From Chloracidobacterium sp. (GTDB lineage: Bacteria > Acidobacteriota > Blastocatellia > Pyrinomonadales > Pyrinomonadaceae), in contig JADJRV010000001.1 of assembly GCA_016712045.1 (NCBI GenBank), forward strand, positions 1 through 64,000: a DNA stretch of 64,000 nt. Reading direction: 5' to 3'. The first letter of the stretch is position 1, and each line of letters begins with the position of its first letter. The position numbers were made by a program, and so were the translations under genes. The notes beneath the pieces were generated by a model that saw nothing but the letters and a program-made list of their open reading frames with translations, did no database searches and had not been told where the DNA came from. Below are positions 17,754 through 25,701 of this stretch, in pieces.

Positions 17754-17774
17754 TTATTTCCTAACTCCTTTCGG

Positions 17775-17810
17775 TTACAAACCTCATCTTCAACTGAGAT
17801 GAAGTAAGGA
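17775..17810 (-). promoter_or_regulatory. Hairpin in the rpsF leader
   Basis: In the 75-bp leader of rpsF the minus strand shows TCATCT-CAGTTGA-AGATGA, followed by GTTTGTAACCGAAAGGAG containing the ribosome binding site. Leaders of rpsF in many bacteria fold into an rRNA-mimic bound by S6:S18. This could be one, but I cannot verify the conserved nucleotides. Confidence 0.3.
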
Positions 17811-17828
17811 TTCTCTATATTTCAAAAG

Positions 17829-18407
17829 CTAATTAAATCTCGCCATCGCCGCATCGACACCATCCGTAATGATGCACCCCACGGCGTCGGCGGCTATATC
17901 CAATGTCTTATCAAGCGTTTCGGCATCGCCCTTGGCGAAATTTTCCAAAACGAACCGGCTCGCATCCGCTACCGGATGCTCCGGCTGAATTCCTATCCGC
18001 AATCGGATAAATTCCTGTGTTTTCAAACAATCGATGATCGATCTCAGGCCGTTTTGCCCGCCGTGCGAACCTTGCGGACGAATTCGCATCGTGCCAAATG
18101 GTAACGCCAGGTCGTCCGAGATGATAATCAGCCGTTTGACCGACCTGTCATCTTTCGCGATCAGGCAACTAACCGATTCGCCGCTCAGGTTCATGAACGT
18201 CTGCGGCTTTGCCAGCTCGACCGTTTGATTGTCAATAATGCCGCGTCCAATTAACGCTCCGCATTCATCACGTTTGACCTGCGTCTGCAACCGGCCCGCG
18301 AGCATATCTACGAGCATAAACCCGAGATTGTGCCGCGTCTTTTCGTATTGCGGGCCCGGATTTCCGAGCCCGACAACGAGCCACTTGGATGCGTAAGCGT
18401 CGGTCAA
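17829..18407 (-). CDS. pth: Peptidyl-tRNA hydrolase
   Basis: Pth frees tRNA from peptidyl-tRNA dropped by ribosomes. The N-terminus LVVGLGNPGPQYEKTRHNLGF contains the catalytic His26. Other motifs are KPQTFMNLSGESV and DDLALPFGTMRIRPQGSHGGQNGLRSI, with family-typical Asp and Asn. At 192 residues length is normal. Its start directly abuts the rplY stop (18408), so it is translationally coupled to rplY. A 75-bp gap precedes rpsF downstream. Confidence 0.96.
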   Translation of the reverse strand: MTDAYASKWLVVGLGNPGPQYEKTRHNLGFMLVDMLAGRLQTQVKRDECGALIGRGIIDNQTVELAKPQTFMNLSGESVSCLIAKDDRSVKRLIIISDDLALPFGTMRIRPQGSHGGQNGLRSIIDCLKTQEFIRLRIGIQPEHPVADASRFVLENFAKGDAETLDKTLDIAADAVGCIITDGVDAAMARFN

Positions 18408-19058
18408 TTACTCACCGCCGGCTTCAGGTTCAGCAGGTGCCTCGCCAATAACTTCAGGCTGTGCACCGGCTTCGATCTGTGGTTCGGCCTCGGCTTCGCT
18501 CACCGTGATGATCGTCGCGACGACCGTCTCAGGACTGTCGTGGATCTCGATGCCAGCTCCAACCTTAAGGTCAGAAACGTGTATCGAACTTCCTGCTTCC
18601 AGATCAGTCACATCGACATCGATCGACTCAGGCGTTTTTGCGGGTTCGCAAAGTACCTTGATCTCACGCATGACCTGCGTGAGCACGGCACCCTCTTCCT
18701 GTAAGCCAATTGCGTGGCCGGTCAGGTGGATCGCGACCGTCATTTCGATCTTTTCGCCCTTTGCAAAGCGTCGCAGATCGGCATGGATCAGACGGCCTCT
18801 AACGGCGTCGATCTGACGATCCTGGAAAATCACATCGTTAATACCCTGGCCCTCGATATCGAGTCCAAACACGGTGTTGACGCCCGAATCCGAACGGATG
18901 ATCGCCGCCAGATCTTTTAACTCAGCCGTCGCCGCAAAACTCTCGGTACCACCGCCATAGACGATGACCGGAATCTTGCCCTCAGCACGCAGCCGACGAT
19001 TCTCATTCTTACCGCGTGTGTCACGCTGTACTGCTTTTACAATTACTTTTTCTGCCAT
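18408..19058 (-). CDS. rplY: 50S ribosomal protein L25/general stress protein Ctc
   Basis: This two-domain L25 (TL5/CTC type) binds 5S rRNA. The N-terminal domain is visible in KAVQRDTRGKNENRRLRAEGKIPVIVYGGG. The C-terminal beta domain includes VIFQDRQIDAVRGRLIHADL and the segment ending TVVATIITVSEAE. Length is 216 residues, including an Ala/Glu/Pro-rich acidic tail. It is sandwiched between prs and pth, a widely conserved arrangement. The start is an ATG 17 bp after the prs stop. Confidence 0.95.
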   Translation of the reverse strand: MAEKVIVKAVQRDTRGKNENRRLRAEGKIPVIVYGGGTESFAATAELKDLAAIIRSDSGVNTVFGLDIEGQGINDVIFQDRQIDAVRGRLIHADLRRFAKGEKIEMTVAIHLTGHAIGLQEEGAVLTQVMREIKVLCEPAKTPESIDVDVTDLEAGSSIHVSDLKVGAGIEIHDSPETVVATIITVSEAEAEPQIEAGAQPEVIGEAPAEPEAGGE

Positions 19059-19075
19059 AACTTTACTCTCAATTT

Positions 19076-20032
19076 CTAAATGAACAGCGACGAAACACTC
19101 GTCTCGTCATGTATCGACCTGATCGCCGAAGCCAGCAGCTCGGCGACGCTCAAAACTTCGATCTTGCCACCCTTGACCAGCGGCATTCCGTTGTCGCTGA
19201 TGGGGATGGTGTTGGTCACGATGACCTTTTTCAAATACGATCCGCTGATATTTTCAACCGCTTTGCCCGATAGCACACCGTGCGTGAAACACGCCGAGAT
19301 CTCATTGGCACCTGCTTTGTGTAACGCCTCAGCAACCTTGCAAATGGTGCCGCCGGTATCGCACATATCGTCGATTATCAAACAGTTCTTGCCGCTGACA
19401 TCACCGACAATGTTCATCACATCGGCTTCGTTCGCACGTTCTCGGCGTTTGTCGCAAAGTGCAAGTCCCGCGTTAAGCCGCTTGGCGTATGCTCTGGCAC
19501 GCTCGGCTCCGCCGGTATCGGGAGCGACGACGATCAGATTTTCGATCGGGTTCGCCTTAAAATAATCGACCACGATCGGTGCCGCATAAAGGTGATCTAC
19601 CGGGATATCAAAAAACCCTTGGATCTGCGACGCGTGCAGATCAATTGTCAAAACACGCTGCGCACCGGCTTTGGTTATCAAATTTGCGACCAGCTTTGCG
19701 GCGATCGGCACCCGCGGACGATCTTTCTTATCAGAGCGAGCATAGCCAAAATACGGGATCACAGCAGTAACACGCTCGGCCGAAGCCCTCACAAAGGTGT
19801 CGATCATGATCAACAGCTCCATCAAATGGCGATCAGACGGCGGGCACGTCGGTTGGACGATAAATACGTCATGGCCGCGAACATTTTCTTCGATCTGAAA
19901 GTTAAACTCACCGTCCGAAAACCGCTCGGTGCTCGCTTTTCCCAGTTCAATACCAAGCTGGCCGCAGATTTCAGCCGCCAATTCGCGATTGGCATTACCC
20001 GAAAATATTTTGATCTTTCCCGTTACGCTCAT
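19076..20032 (-). CDS. prs: Ribose-phosphate pyrophosphokinase (PRPP synthetase)
   Basis: Prs makes phosphoribosyl pyrophosphate from ribose 5-phosphate and ATP for nucleotide, His and Trp synthesis. Motifs are the SDGEFNFQIEENVRGHDVFIVQPT start, YFGYARSDKKDRPRVPI, VVAPDTGGAERARAYAKRL and the PRPP-binding loop LIIDDMCDTGGT. The 318-residue length is typical of class I enzymes. It heads the prs-rplY-pth run. A terminator and tRNA-Gln lie directly upstream, so its promoter must be within about 50 bp or it relies on read-through. Confidence 0.97.
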   Translation of the reverse strand: MSVTGKIKIFSGNANRELAAEICGQLGIELGKASTERFSDGEFNFQIEENVRGHDVFIVQPTCPPSDRHLMELLIMIDTFVRASAERVTAVIPYFGYARSDKKDRPRVPIAAKLVANLITKAGAQRVLTIDLHASQIQGFFDIPVDHLYAAPIVVDYFKANPIENLIVVAPDTGGAERARAYAKRLNAGLALCDKRRERANEADVMNIVGDVSGKNCLIIDDMCDTGGTICKVAEALHKAGANEISACFTHGVLSGKAVENISGSYLKKVIVTNTIPISDNGMPLVKGGKIEVLSVAELLASAIRSIHDETSVSSLFI

Positions 20033-20043
20033 GGTTCGAAATA

Positions 20044-20076
20044 AAAAACGGACGACCCCACCATAGATCGTCCGTC
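20044..20076 (-). terminator. Rho-independent terminator after tRNA-Gln
   Basis: On the minus strand ACGGACGA-loop-TCGTCCGT is a perfect 8-bp stem followed by six T residues. It lies 12 bp after the 3' end of the tRNA and immediately before prs. It would end the tRNA transcript. Confidence 0.75.
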
Positions 20077-20088
20077 ATCATTTCTAAT

Positions 20089-20163
20089 TGGCTGGGGCGG
20101 GAGGACTCGAACCTACGAATGCCGGATCCAAAGACCGGTGCCTTACCACTTGGCTACGCCCCA
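20089..20163 (-). tRNA. tRNA-Gln (anticodon TTG)
   Basis: A complete 75-nt tRNA on the minus strand. The acceptor pairs TGGGGCG with CGCCCCA, the D arm contains AGCCAAGTGGTAAGGC, the anticodon stem CCGGT encloses loop CTTTGGA (anticodon TTG), and the T loop is GGTTCGAGTCC. G and an encoded CCA follow. It lies between ispE and prs, a common place for tRNA-Gln in several phyla. Together with the CTG isoacceptor at 8465-8538, it covers both Gln codons. Confidence 0.95.
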
Positions 20164-20194
20164 ATGCGAATTAAAGAAACTGATCGGAAACAAC

Positions 20195-21083
20195 CTAACG
20201 CAAATGAAGCGCCTCGCGATATTTATTACGCGAGATGGTTGATACGGCAAACTTTCGCCAGGTCGATGCTAGATCGAGGGCTTTTATAGCAGCTTGTCGT
20301 GTCTCTTCTTTTTCAAATACTGCGAAAACGCTCGCTCCGCTGCCGCTCAACGCGGCATTTGCTGCCCCAAGTTCTAGTAATGTGTTTTTCACATTTTCGA
20401 TCTCAGGATGAGCGGAGAAAACTGTTCGCTCAAAATCGTTTGTCAATACCGATAAGCGTGGATCTAAAGATCCGGCCTCTTTTCGGCAAACAGAAAGAAT
20501 ATGATTACGAGCCTCATTTGTCAAGGTCGGAGCATCAAGCTCACCAAACGCATCCCGCGTCGAAACGCTTATCTGCGGCGTTACGATCAGCATGCATGGC
20601 TCGTCCCTGTCCTCGATCGGCTCGATCTCCTCACCACGGCCGGTGCCAAGAGCAGTTCCGCCGTAAAGAAAGAACGCTACGTCCGAACCAAGCTCGGCGG
20701 CAATGGAATGCAGATCAATACCCTCATCCAGCTCCCACAAACGAGCAAGCCCGATCAATGCTACAGCCGCATTAGATGATCCACCGCCCAATCCACCCGG
20801 CGATGGTATGCGTTTCTCAAGATGCATTGCCGCTCCCTGAGCCAAGCCATGACGAGCTCGCAACATCTCCGCAGCCTTAAATATCAAATTTCGCCCATCA
20901 ACCCGCACCGCGAGATCGTCACGTAAGTTCAAGGGCACCCGACTCAGCAAACGAAATAGTATCGTGCAGCGAAACCGTCTGAAACACCGTAAAAAGCTCA
21001 TGAAAGCCATCGCCACGCTTCCCCAAAATACGAAGCGTCCAATTTATCTTGGCAAATGAAGGTAATGTGAAAGCCGACTGCAT
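20195..21083 (-). CDS. ispE: 4-diphosphocytidyl-2-C-methyl-D-erythritol kinase, one frameshift
   Basis: IspE phosphorylates CDP-methylerythritol in the MEP isoprenoid pathway. The true N-terminus is MQSAFTLPSFAKINWTLRIL from the ATG at 21083, then GKRGDGFHELFTVFQTVSLHD. The frame is lost near 20925, where one base seems missing. It continues with DDLAVRV, the GHMP-kinase glycine loop PSPGGLGGGSSNAA and the C-terminal GSGASVFAVFE. Repaired length is about 295 residues, typical of IspE. Because the enzyme is normally essential, a sequencing indel is more likely than gene loss. A tRNA-Gln gene follows it. Confidence 0.9.
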
Positions 21084-21104
21084 CAATCAAGCATAAAATA
21101 GAAA

Positions 21105-21182
21105 TTCCGAATCTCCTACGAACGTAGAAGATCCGGAATTATCCATCCATATTTGAAATTTCAAATCTCAAATTTCAAATAT
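21105..21182. repeat. Hairpin plus 7-bp-period array (ATTTCAA unit)
   Basis: AATTCCGAATCTCCTACG and CGTAGAAGATCCGGAATT form an imperfect inverted repeat. Next to it, ATTTGAA-ATTTCAA-ATCTCAA-ATTTCAA is a degenerate heptamer array. The element lies 3' of the CAP-domain gene and upstream of ispE (both minus strand), 8 bp from the CAP stop. Confidence 0.55.
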
Positions 21183-21189
21183 CTCTTAC

Positions 21190-21817
21190 CTATTTTCTCA
21201 GCAAAAACACCTGCGTAAAGTAATACGACCCATCCTCAGTGATCGCAACGCCTACGGCCGATTCCTTCCAGGTTGGAGATAAGAGATTGTTCTTATGCGA
21301 AGGCGAATTCAACCACAGATCAACTGCTTTTGCGATAGGATCCGCATAACCGCGATTAAACGCGATGTTTTCACCGATCGAACGCCATTTTGAAAGCCCG
21401 GCACTGTCGGCACGATCGCTGACTGCTTTTCCATCGAGTCCACGATGGCTGAAGAAATCATATTCGGCCATGTTTTCCGAATGCCCTCGAGCGATCTTTT
21501 CGAGATCGTCATTCCAAACCAACGGCTTAAGCCCAGCCTCTGCACGTTTTTGATTGATAAGAGGCAAAAACCGTCTGCTCAACCGACGCTACCTTTACAT
21601 AGACCGCCGATTTGACCTCGGCATTGGTCTCGGCATTTTTTGCCGGGACAACACGCGGACGATCGCCTTCGGTAATATCGTTGGCGTTAGGGCCGTTTCC
21701 GGTCTCGCCGACGATCCACCTGACTGCCACTGGTTTTGGGACGTTATTATTTTGGGCGATTATTAAGTTTGCCGACGCAGCAAAAGCCCAAGAAACAGAA
21801 AGAGTTTTTTTATACAT
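21190..21817 (-). CDS. Secreted CAP (SCP/PR1-like) domain protein, one frameshift
   Basis: The ATG at 21817 encodes a signal peptide (MYKKTLSVSWAFAASANLIIAQ). It is followed by a short spacer and, after a frameshift near 21565, a bacterial CAP domain. That domain has LPLINQKRAEAGLKPLVWNDDLEKIARGHSENMA, DFFSHRGLDG, IGENIAF and WLNSPSHKNNLL, with the conserved His and Glu residues. It ends with a beta strand (YYFTQVFLL). CAP proteins are extracellular; bacterial functions are mostly unknown. The protein would have about 208 residues. A likely c-di-GMP riboswitch directly precedes it, tying expression to the motile/sessile switch. Confidence 0.8.
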
Positions 21818-21824
21818 GTAGACC

Positions 21825-21904
21825 TCACTTCGGCAGCCGGACCTTCCCTGCATTATCGGGATTCCTTGCTTTGCGTATGCCCTCTCGGACACTTGCCTTT
21901 TCGG
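21825..21904 (-). promoter_or_regulatory. Probable cyclic di-GMP-I (GEMM) riboswitch
   Basis: The minus strand reads AAAAGGCAAGTGTCCGAGAG followed by GGCATACGCAAAGC. This matches the GEMM core: GGCAA, a stem capped by a GNRA tetraloop (GTGTCC-GAGA-GGGCAT), then ACGCAAAGC. A second hairpin follows (AATCCC-loop-GGGAA, then GGTCCGG). It ends with GCCGAAGTGAGG, which overlaps the ribosome binding site 8 bases before the CAP gene ATG. Ligand binding could therefore control translation start. The assignment rests on motif recognition by eye. Confidence 0.7.
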
Positions 21905-21927
21905 ATAAGGTGGCAAAACCAGATATG

Positions 21928-21956
21928 GTTTTACCTAGTTAAACAATATGTATAAT
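21928..21956 (+). promoter_or_regulatory. Possible sigma-70 promoter for the P-type ATPase gene
   Basis: A consensus TATAAT lies at 21951-21956, with TTTACC about 15 bp upstream, in the divergent region between the riboswitch and the ATPase gene. It would give a leader of about 40 bases before the ATG at 22004. No clear ribosome binding site is visible. The spacing is short, so the call is tentative. Confidence 0.3.
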
Positions 21957-22003
21957 GGTTGGGCACTTCCAAAAAAACTTTCACAATAATGTAAAATAAT
22001 TTT

Positions 22004-24389
22004 ATGCAGCAACCATTAGTGACTTTGGGCAGGAAAAAACCGGACGAAATTATCCCCGAACCGCACGTCGACCCGGTTTGTAAAATGCTGGTTCTGCCCG
22101 AATCAGCCGCAGCTAAATATGACCACAATGGCGTGACATATTATTTCTGCATGCGCGGCTGCCGAGATAAATTTGCAGCGAATCCAGAGGCCTATTTGTC
22201 AGAACCGCCTCCGTCAGGGGGCGGCCAGAATGGCGATCCGGCACACTGGCCGCCCGCTCACGCAGGCGGTTCTGACATCGAATTCACCTGCCCAATGCAC
22301 CCCGAGATCCTCCAGATCGGTCCCGGCTCCTGCCCAAAATGCGGCATGGCCCTCGAACCAAAAGAGATCTCGCTCGATGACGCTCCCGATCATGAGTACA
22401 TCGACATGAAGCGGCGTTTTGCGGTATGCACTGCATTGACACTGCCGGTATTTGTGCTAGCAATGAGCGAGATGTTCCCGGCGTTTCACTCTCTGGTTTC
22501 ACCGCAAACATCGATTTGGATACAATTTGTTCTCGCCACGCCGGTCGTCCTGTAGGGCGGTTTCCTTTCTTTCAGCGTGCGGTGGCGTCGATCAAAAACG
22601 TCAGCCCGAATATGTTTACGCTCATCGCGATCGGCACGGGAGCGGCGTATTTACTTAGCATAGCGGCATTATTCGCTCCGCAGATATTCCCCGCCGCAAT
22701 GCGAGATCTGCATTCCGGCATGATCCCCGGATATTTCGAATCGGCCGCTGTTATTACAACGCTGGTTTTACTCGGACAGGTTTTGGAATTAAAAGCACGC
22801 TCGCAAACGTCGTCGGCGATCAAAGAATTGCTCCGTCTCGCCCCGGAGATCGCAACCGTGATCAAAGACGACGGTACCGATGAGGTCATCGATCTTCGTC
22901 ATGTGACGGCGGGACAAACCTTACGTGTCAAAGCAAACGAAAAGGTCCCGACCGACGGCGAGATCATTGACGGCAATACATCGATCGATGAATCAATGGT
23001 CACGGGCGAATCAATGCCCGTCGAAAAGCAAGCCGGTGCCAAAGTCATCGGCGGCACCATCAACGGCAATCGCAGCTTTATAATGCGAGCGGAAAAAGTC
23101 GGCAAAGACACGCTGCTCGCACAGATCGTCCGCATGGTCGGCGAAGCTCAACGCAGCCGTGCCCCTATCCAACGCCTAGCCGATGTCGTCTCAGGCTATT
23201 TCGTCCCGGCAGTCATCATCGTCGCGATCGTTGCATTTATCGTATGGCTCGTCCTCGGCAGCTTTGCCTCAGCCGTCGTCGCCGGAGTCTCTGTCCTCAT
23301 CATCGCCTGCCCATGTGCCCTCGGCCTCGCGACCCCAATGTCCATCATGGTCGGCACCGGCCACGGAGCAAAAAACGGCGTCCTGATAAAAAAGGCCGAC
23401 GCCCTTGAGATGCTGGAAAAGGTAAACACATTAGTTATCGATAAAACGGGAACATTAACCGAAGGAAAACCGAAGGTTTACCACATAACATCAACAAGTG
23501 GCATACCGGAACGTGACATATTAAGATTCGCTGCCAGTCTAGAAGAAAATAGCGAACATCCACTTGGTGGCCTGCAGTTGCCGACTCCAATAGAACGGCA
23601 AAACGGAACATCCGCTAACTTTCAGTCGACCACCGGATTGGGAATTTCCGGGACTATCGATGGGATCGAATTCAAACTTGACGTCAGGGTTTTGTTACAG
23701 AAGCAGCAGGCATCAAAGAAGCACATGTGCACTGATAAAATGTTTTGATTGGTCGCTGAGCAATGGGAAGAAGATGGCTATACTTTTGTCTATCAGCTCG
23801 GGAAAATGGAATAATCGGAGGAATAAGTGTCAGAGACGCAATAAAAACCACCGCAAAAGCCGCAATAACGGAACTCCACCGCCAAAACATCGAGGTCGTT
23901 ATGATGACCGGCGACAACCGCGCAACCGCCGCCGCAGTGGCAAAAGAGCTCGGCATCGATCAAGTCTTTGCCGAGGTAATGCCCGAGGACAAAGCTGCCA
24001 AGGTCAAAGAGCTGCAGTCCCAAGGAAAGATCGTCGCGATGGCGGGCGACGGCGTAAACGACGCTCCAGCTCTTGCCCAAGCAGATGTCGGCATTGCTTT
24101 TGCCAGCGGCACCGATGTCGCTATCGAATCCGCGGACATCACGCTGCTCAAACCCGACCTCGACGGCATCTTAAAAGCTATCAATTTGAGCAAGGCAACA
24201 ATGAGCAACATCCGCCAAAACCTATTCTTTGCCTTTGCCTACAACATCATCGGCGTCCCCATCGCGGCGGGTGTGCTGTTCCCCGTTTTCGGTCTGCTGC
24301 TCTCACCAATGATAGCCAGTGCGGCAATGACATTCAGCTCGGTCTCAGTAATAACAAACGCCCTGCGACTCCGAAAATCAAAACTTTGA
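22004..24389 (+). pseudogene. copA: Copper/heavy-metal translocating P1B-type ATPase, multiply frameshifted
   Basis: The protein begins with a YHS-like metal-binding domain (VDPVCKMLV...YFCMRGC) and a heavy-metal-binding domain (FTCPMHPEI...CPKCGMALEP). Transmembrane helices, the actuator TGES, the metal-site ACPCALGLATP, the phosphorylated Asp in DKTGTLTEG, and MTGDN plus GDGVNDAPAL follow. This is the CopA/CopB-like copper exporter branch. The frame breaks near 22550 and then several times between 23565 and 23770, around the nucleotide-binding domain. The rest is intact to 24389. Repaired length is about 795 residues. A 76-bp paired palindrome sits in frame between the two N-terminal metal domains. 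Whether the breaks are real or consensus errors is open. Confidence 0.85.
22204..22279. repeat. Paired REP-like palindrome inserted in frame in the ATPase gene
   Basis: CAGAACCGCCTCCGTCAGGG...GGCCAG and CTGGCC...CGCAGGCGGTTCTG are near-perfect inverted arms of about 29 bp, enclosing about 17 bases. Each arm contains the CCGCCTGCGT-type core. The insert encodes a Pro/Gly-rich linker (PPPSGGGQNGDPAHWPP...) between the YHS and heavy-metal domains without breaking the frame. Confidence 0.65.
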
Positions 24390-24397
24390 ACCGGCTG

Positions 24398-24476
24398 AAA
24401 AAAAACATCCACAAAAGACACAATAGAAATCGGATTTATTTCTTATCCATGTCTATCCGTGTTCATCGGGTGCTTC
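24398..24476. repeat. Degenerate 9-bp-period inverted array after the ATPase gene
   Basis: ATCCACAAAAGACACAATAG and CCATGTCTA-TCCGTGTTC-ATCGGGTGC form two opposed, diverged arms of 9-bp units. The element lies 10 bp after the ATPase stop and ahead of the isoaspartyl peptidase gene. It is related in style to the CACGAAA palindromes but more degraded. Confidence 0.4.
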
Positions 24477-24509
24477 TCCTGCGTCTCGTCTCTGCGGTAA
24501 AATCCATCT

Positions 24510-25433
24510 ATGGCAAAGATAGCATTAGCAATACACGGCGGAGCCGGGACGATACTCAAATCGCAGATGACAACTGCACTCGAAGCGGAATATCGCGGCG
24601 GGCTCGAAACGGCTCTAAAGATCGGCTGGGAGATACTGGAACGAGGCGGTTCGTCGCTTGATGCGGTCGAGGCAACCGTTTGCTCACTCGAAGATTTCCC
24701 TCTGTTCAACGCCGGACGCGGCTCCGTTTTCACCCACGAAGGCAAGCAAGAAATGGATGCCTGCATCATGGACGGCCACAACCTCAAAGCCGGTGCCGTT
24801 GCGTTCGTCAAAAATATCCGCAACCCCGTATCGCTCGCCCGCCTCGTAATGGAACGCACCGAACACGTCCTGCTCGCCGGCGACGGTGCAAATCAATTCG
24901 CCGAACAGATCGGCGTTGCGACAGAACCCGACGAATATTTCTTTACCGAACACCGCTGGCTACAGCTCCAGGAAGCAATGGCCGACGGCCGTGTCCAACT
25001 TGATCACGCTGAAGTCGCCAAGTCCCACTCAAGGATCCGAGTGGGGCTTGGGACGGTCGCTTGCGATACCAATGGCCATCTCGCCGCCGCAACATCCACC
25101 GGCGGCATGACCAATAAAAAATTTGGCCGCGTCGGCGACACGCCGCTCGTCGGGCTCGGCAATTACGCCGACGAAACCTGTGCCGTCTCATGCACCGGCC
25201 ACGGCGAATATTTTATGCTTGGAGTCACGGCCTACGACGTCGCCGCTCGTATGAAATATAAGGGTTTGTCCCTAGAAGACGCCGCCCGCGAAACCATCGC
25301 CCACCTTACCAAGATCAATGGCGAAGGCGGCCTGATCGCTGTCGATCCTAACGGGAACGTAACTCTGCCGTTTAATTCGGACGGGATGTATCGCGGTTCT
25401 ATTACAGCAAAAAGCGGGGGGCAGCCCCCGTAA
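24510..25433 (+). CDS. iaaA: Isoaspartyl peptidase/plant-type L-asparaginase
   Basis: This Ntn-hydrolase is made as a proenzyme that cleaves itself before a Thr. The N-terminal alpha part begins MAKIALAIHGGAGT and includes NAGRGSVFTHEGKQEMDA. The nucleophile is Thr182 in GLGTVACD, followed by the substrate loop STGGMTNKKFGRVGDTP and the CTGHGE segment. The family hydrolyses beta-aspartyl peptides and asparagine. In cyanophycin-using bacteria it degrades the beta-Asp-Arg dipeptides released by cyanophycinase, and the adjacent cphA/cphB genes support that role. At 307 residues it is normal. The last residues (KSGGQPP) lie in a GGGGGCAGCCCCC palindrome, so the natural C-terminus may differ. Confidence 0.9.
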   Translation: MAKIALAIHGGAGTILKSQMTTALEAEYRGGLETALKIGWEILERGGSSLDAVEATVCSLEDFPLFNAGRGSVFTHEGKQEMDACIMDGHNLKAGAVAFVKNIRNPVSLARLVMERTEHVLLAGDGANQFAEQIGVATEPDEYFFTEHRWLQLQEAMADGRVQLDHAEVAKSHSRIRVGLGTVACDTNGHLAAATSTGGMTNKKFGRVGDTPLVGLGNYADETCAVSCTGHGEYFMLGVTAYDVAARMKYKGLSLEDAARETIAHLTKINGEGGLIAVDPNGNVTLPFNSDGMYRGSITAKSGGQPP

Positions 25434-25518
25434 GGGACAACATAACCTTCAGAAATTTTCGGGAGTTCCCTTGACCAGTTCAAACAAGCACAGGCACCAA
25501 CACCCGCTTCCCCAAAAC

Positions 25519-25668
25519 CTATGCCGCCCCCCCCCCCCCGGGCCGGGCCCCCCCCGCCCCCCCCCCCCCCCCCCGCGGCGGGCCCGCCCGGGCCCTCCCC
25601 CCCCCCCCCCCCCCCGCGGGGGGGGGGGGGGGAGGGCGCACCCCGGGCGGGGCCCCCCCCCCCCCCAC
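25519..25668. other. C/G-only homopolymer tract, probably an assembly artefact
   Basis: About 150 bases consist almost entirely of runs of C (10-18 long) and one run of about 15 G, with no A or T for long stretches. Nothing in the flanking genes has this composition. It is more like low-quality polymerised base calls than biological sequence. It lies in the convergent gap between the isoaspartyl peptidase gene and cphA. The join between them is therefore not guaranteed, although the functional match of the genes supports it. Confidence 0.75.
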
Positions 25669-25701
25669 CCTTCAATTGCTTCCGGCTTTTCGTTGCTGCG
25701 T

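Noticed and set aside
22426..22560. Programmed frameshift in the copper ATPase, as known for E. coli copA
   Set aside because: The E. coli slip occurs just after an N-terminal metal domain to make a chaperone. Here the break lies after membrane helices, there is no slippery heptamer, and several other breaks follow.
23660..24661. 333-codon plus-strand frame
   Set aside because: It arises from the wrong frame across the frameshifted P-type ATPase and the start of the isoaspartyl peptidase; the composition is Arg/Asn-rich nonsense.
25519..25668. Pro/Gly-rich open frames across the C/G tract
   Set aside because: They come only from homopolymer C and G runs and have no other coding evidence.
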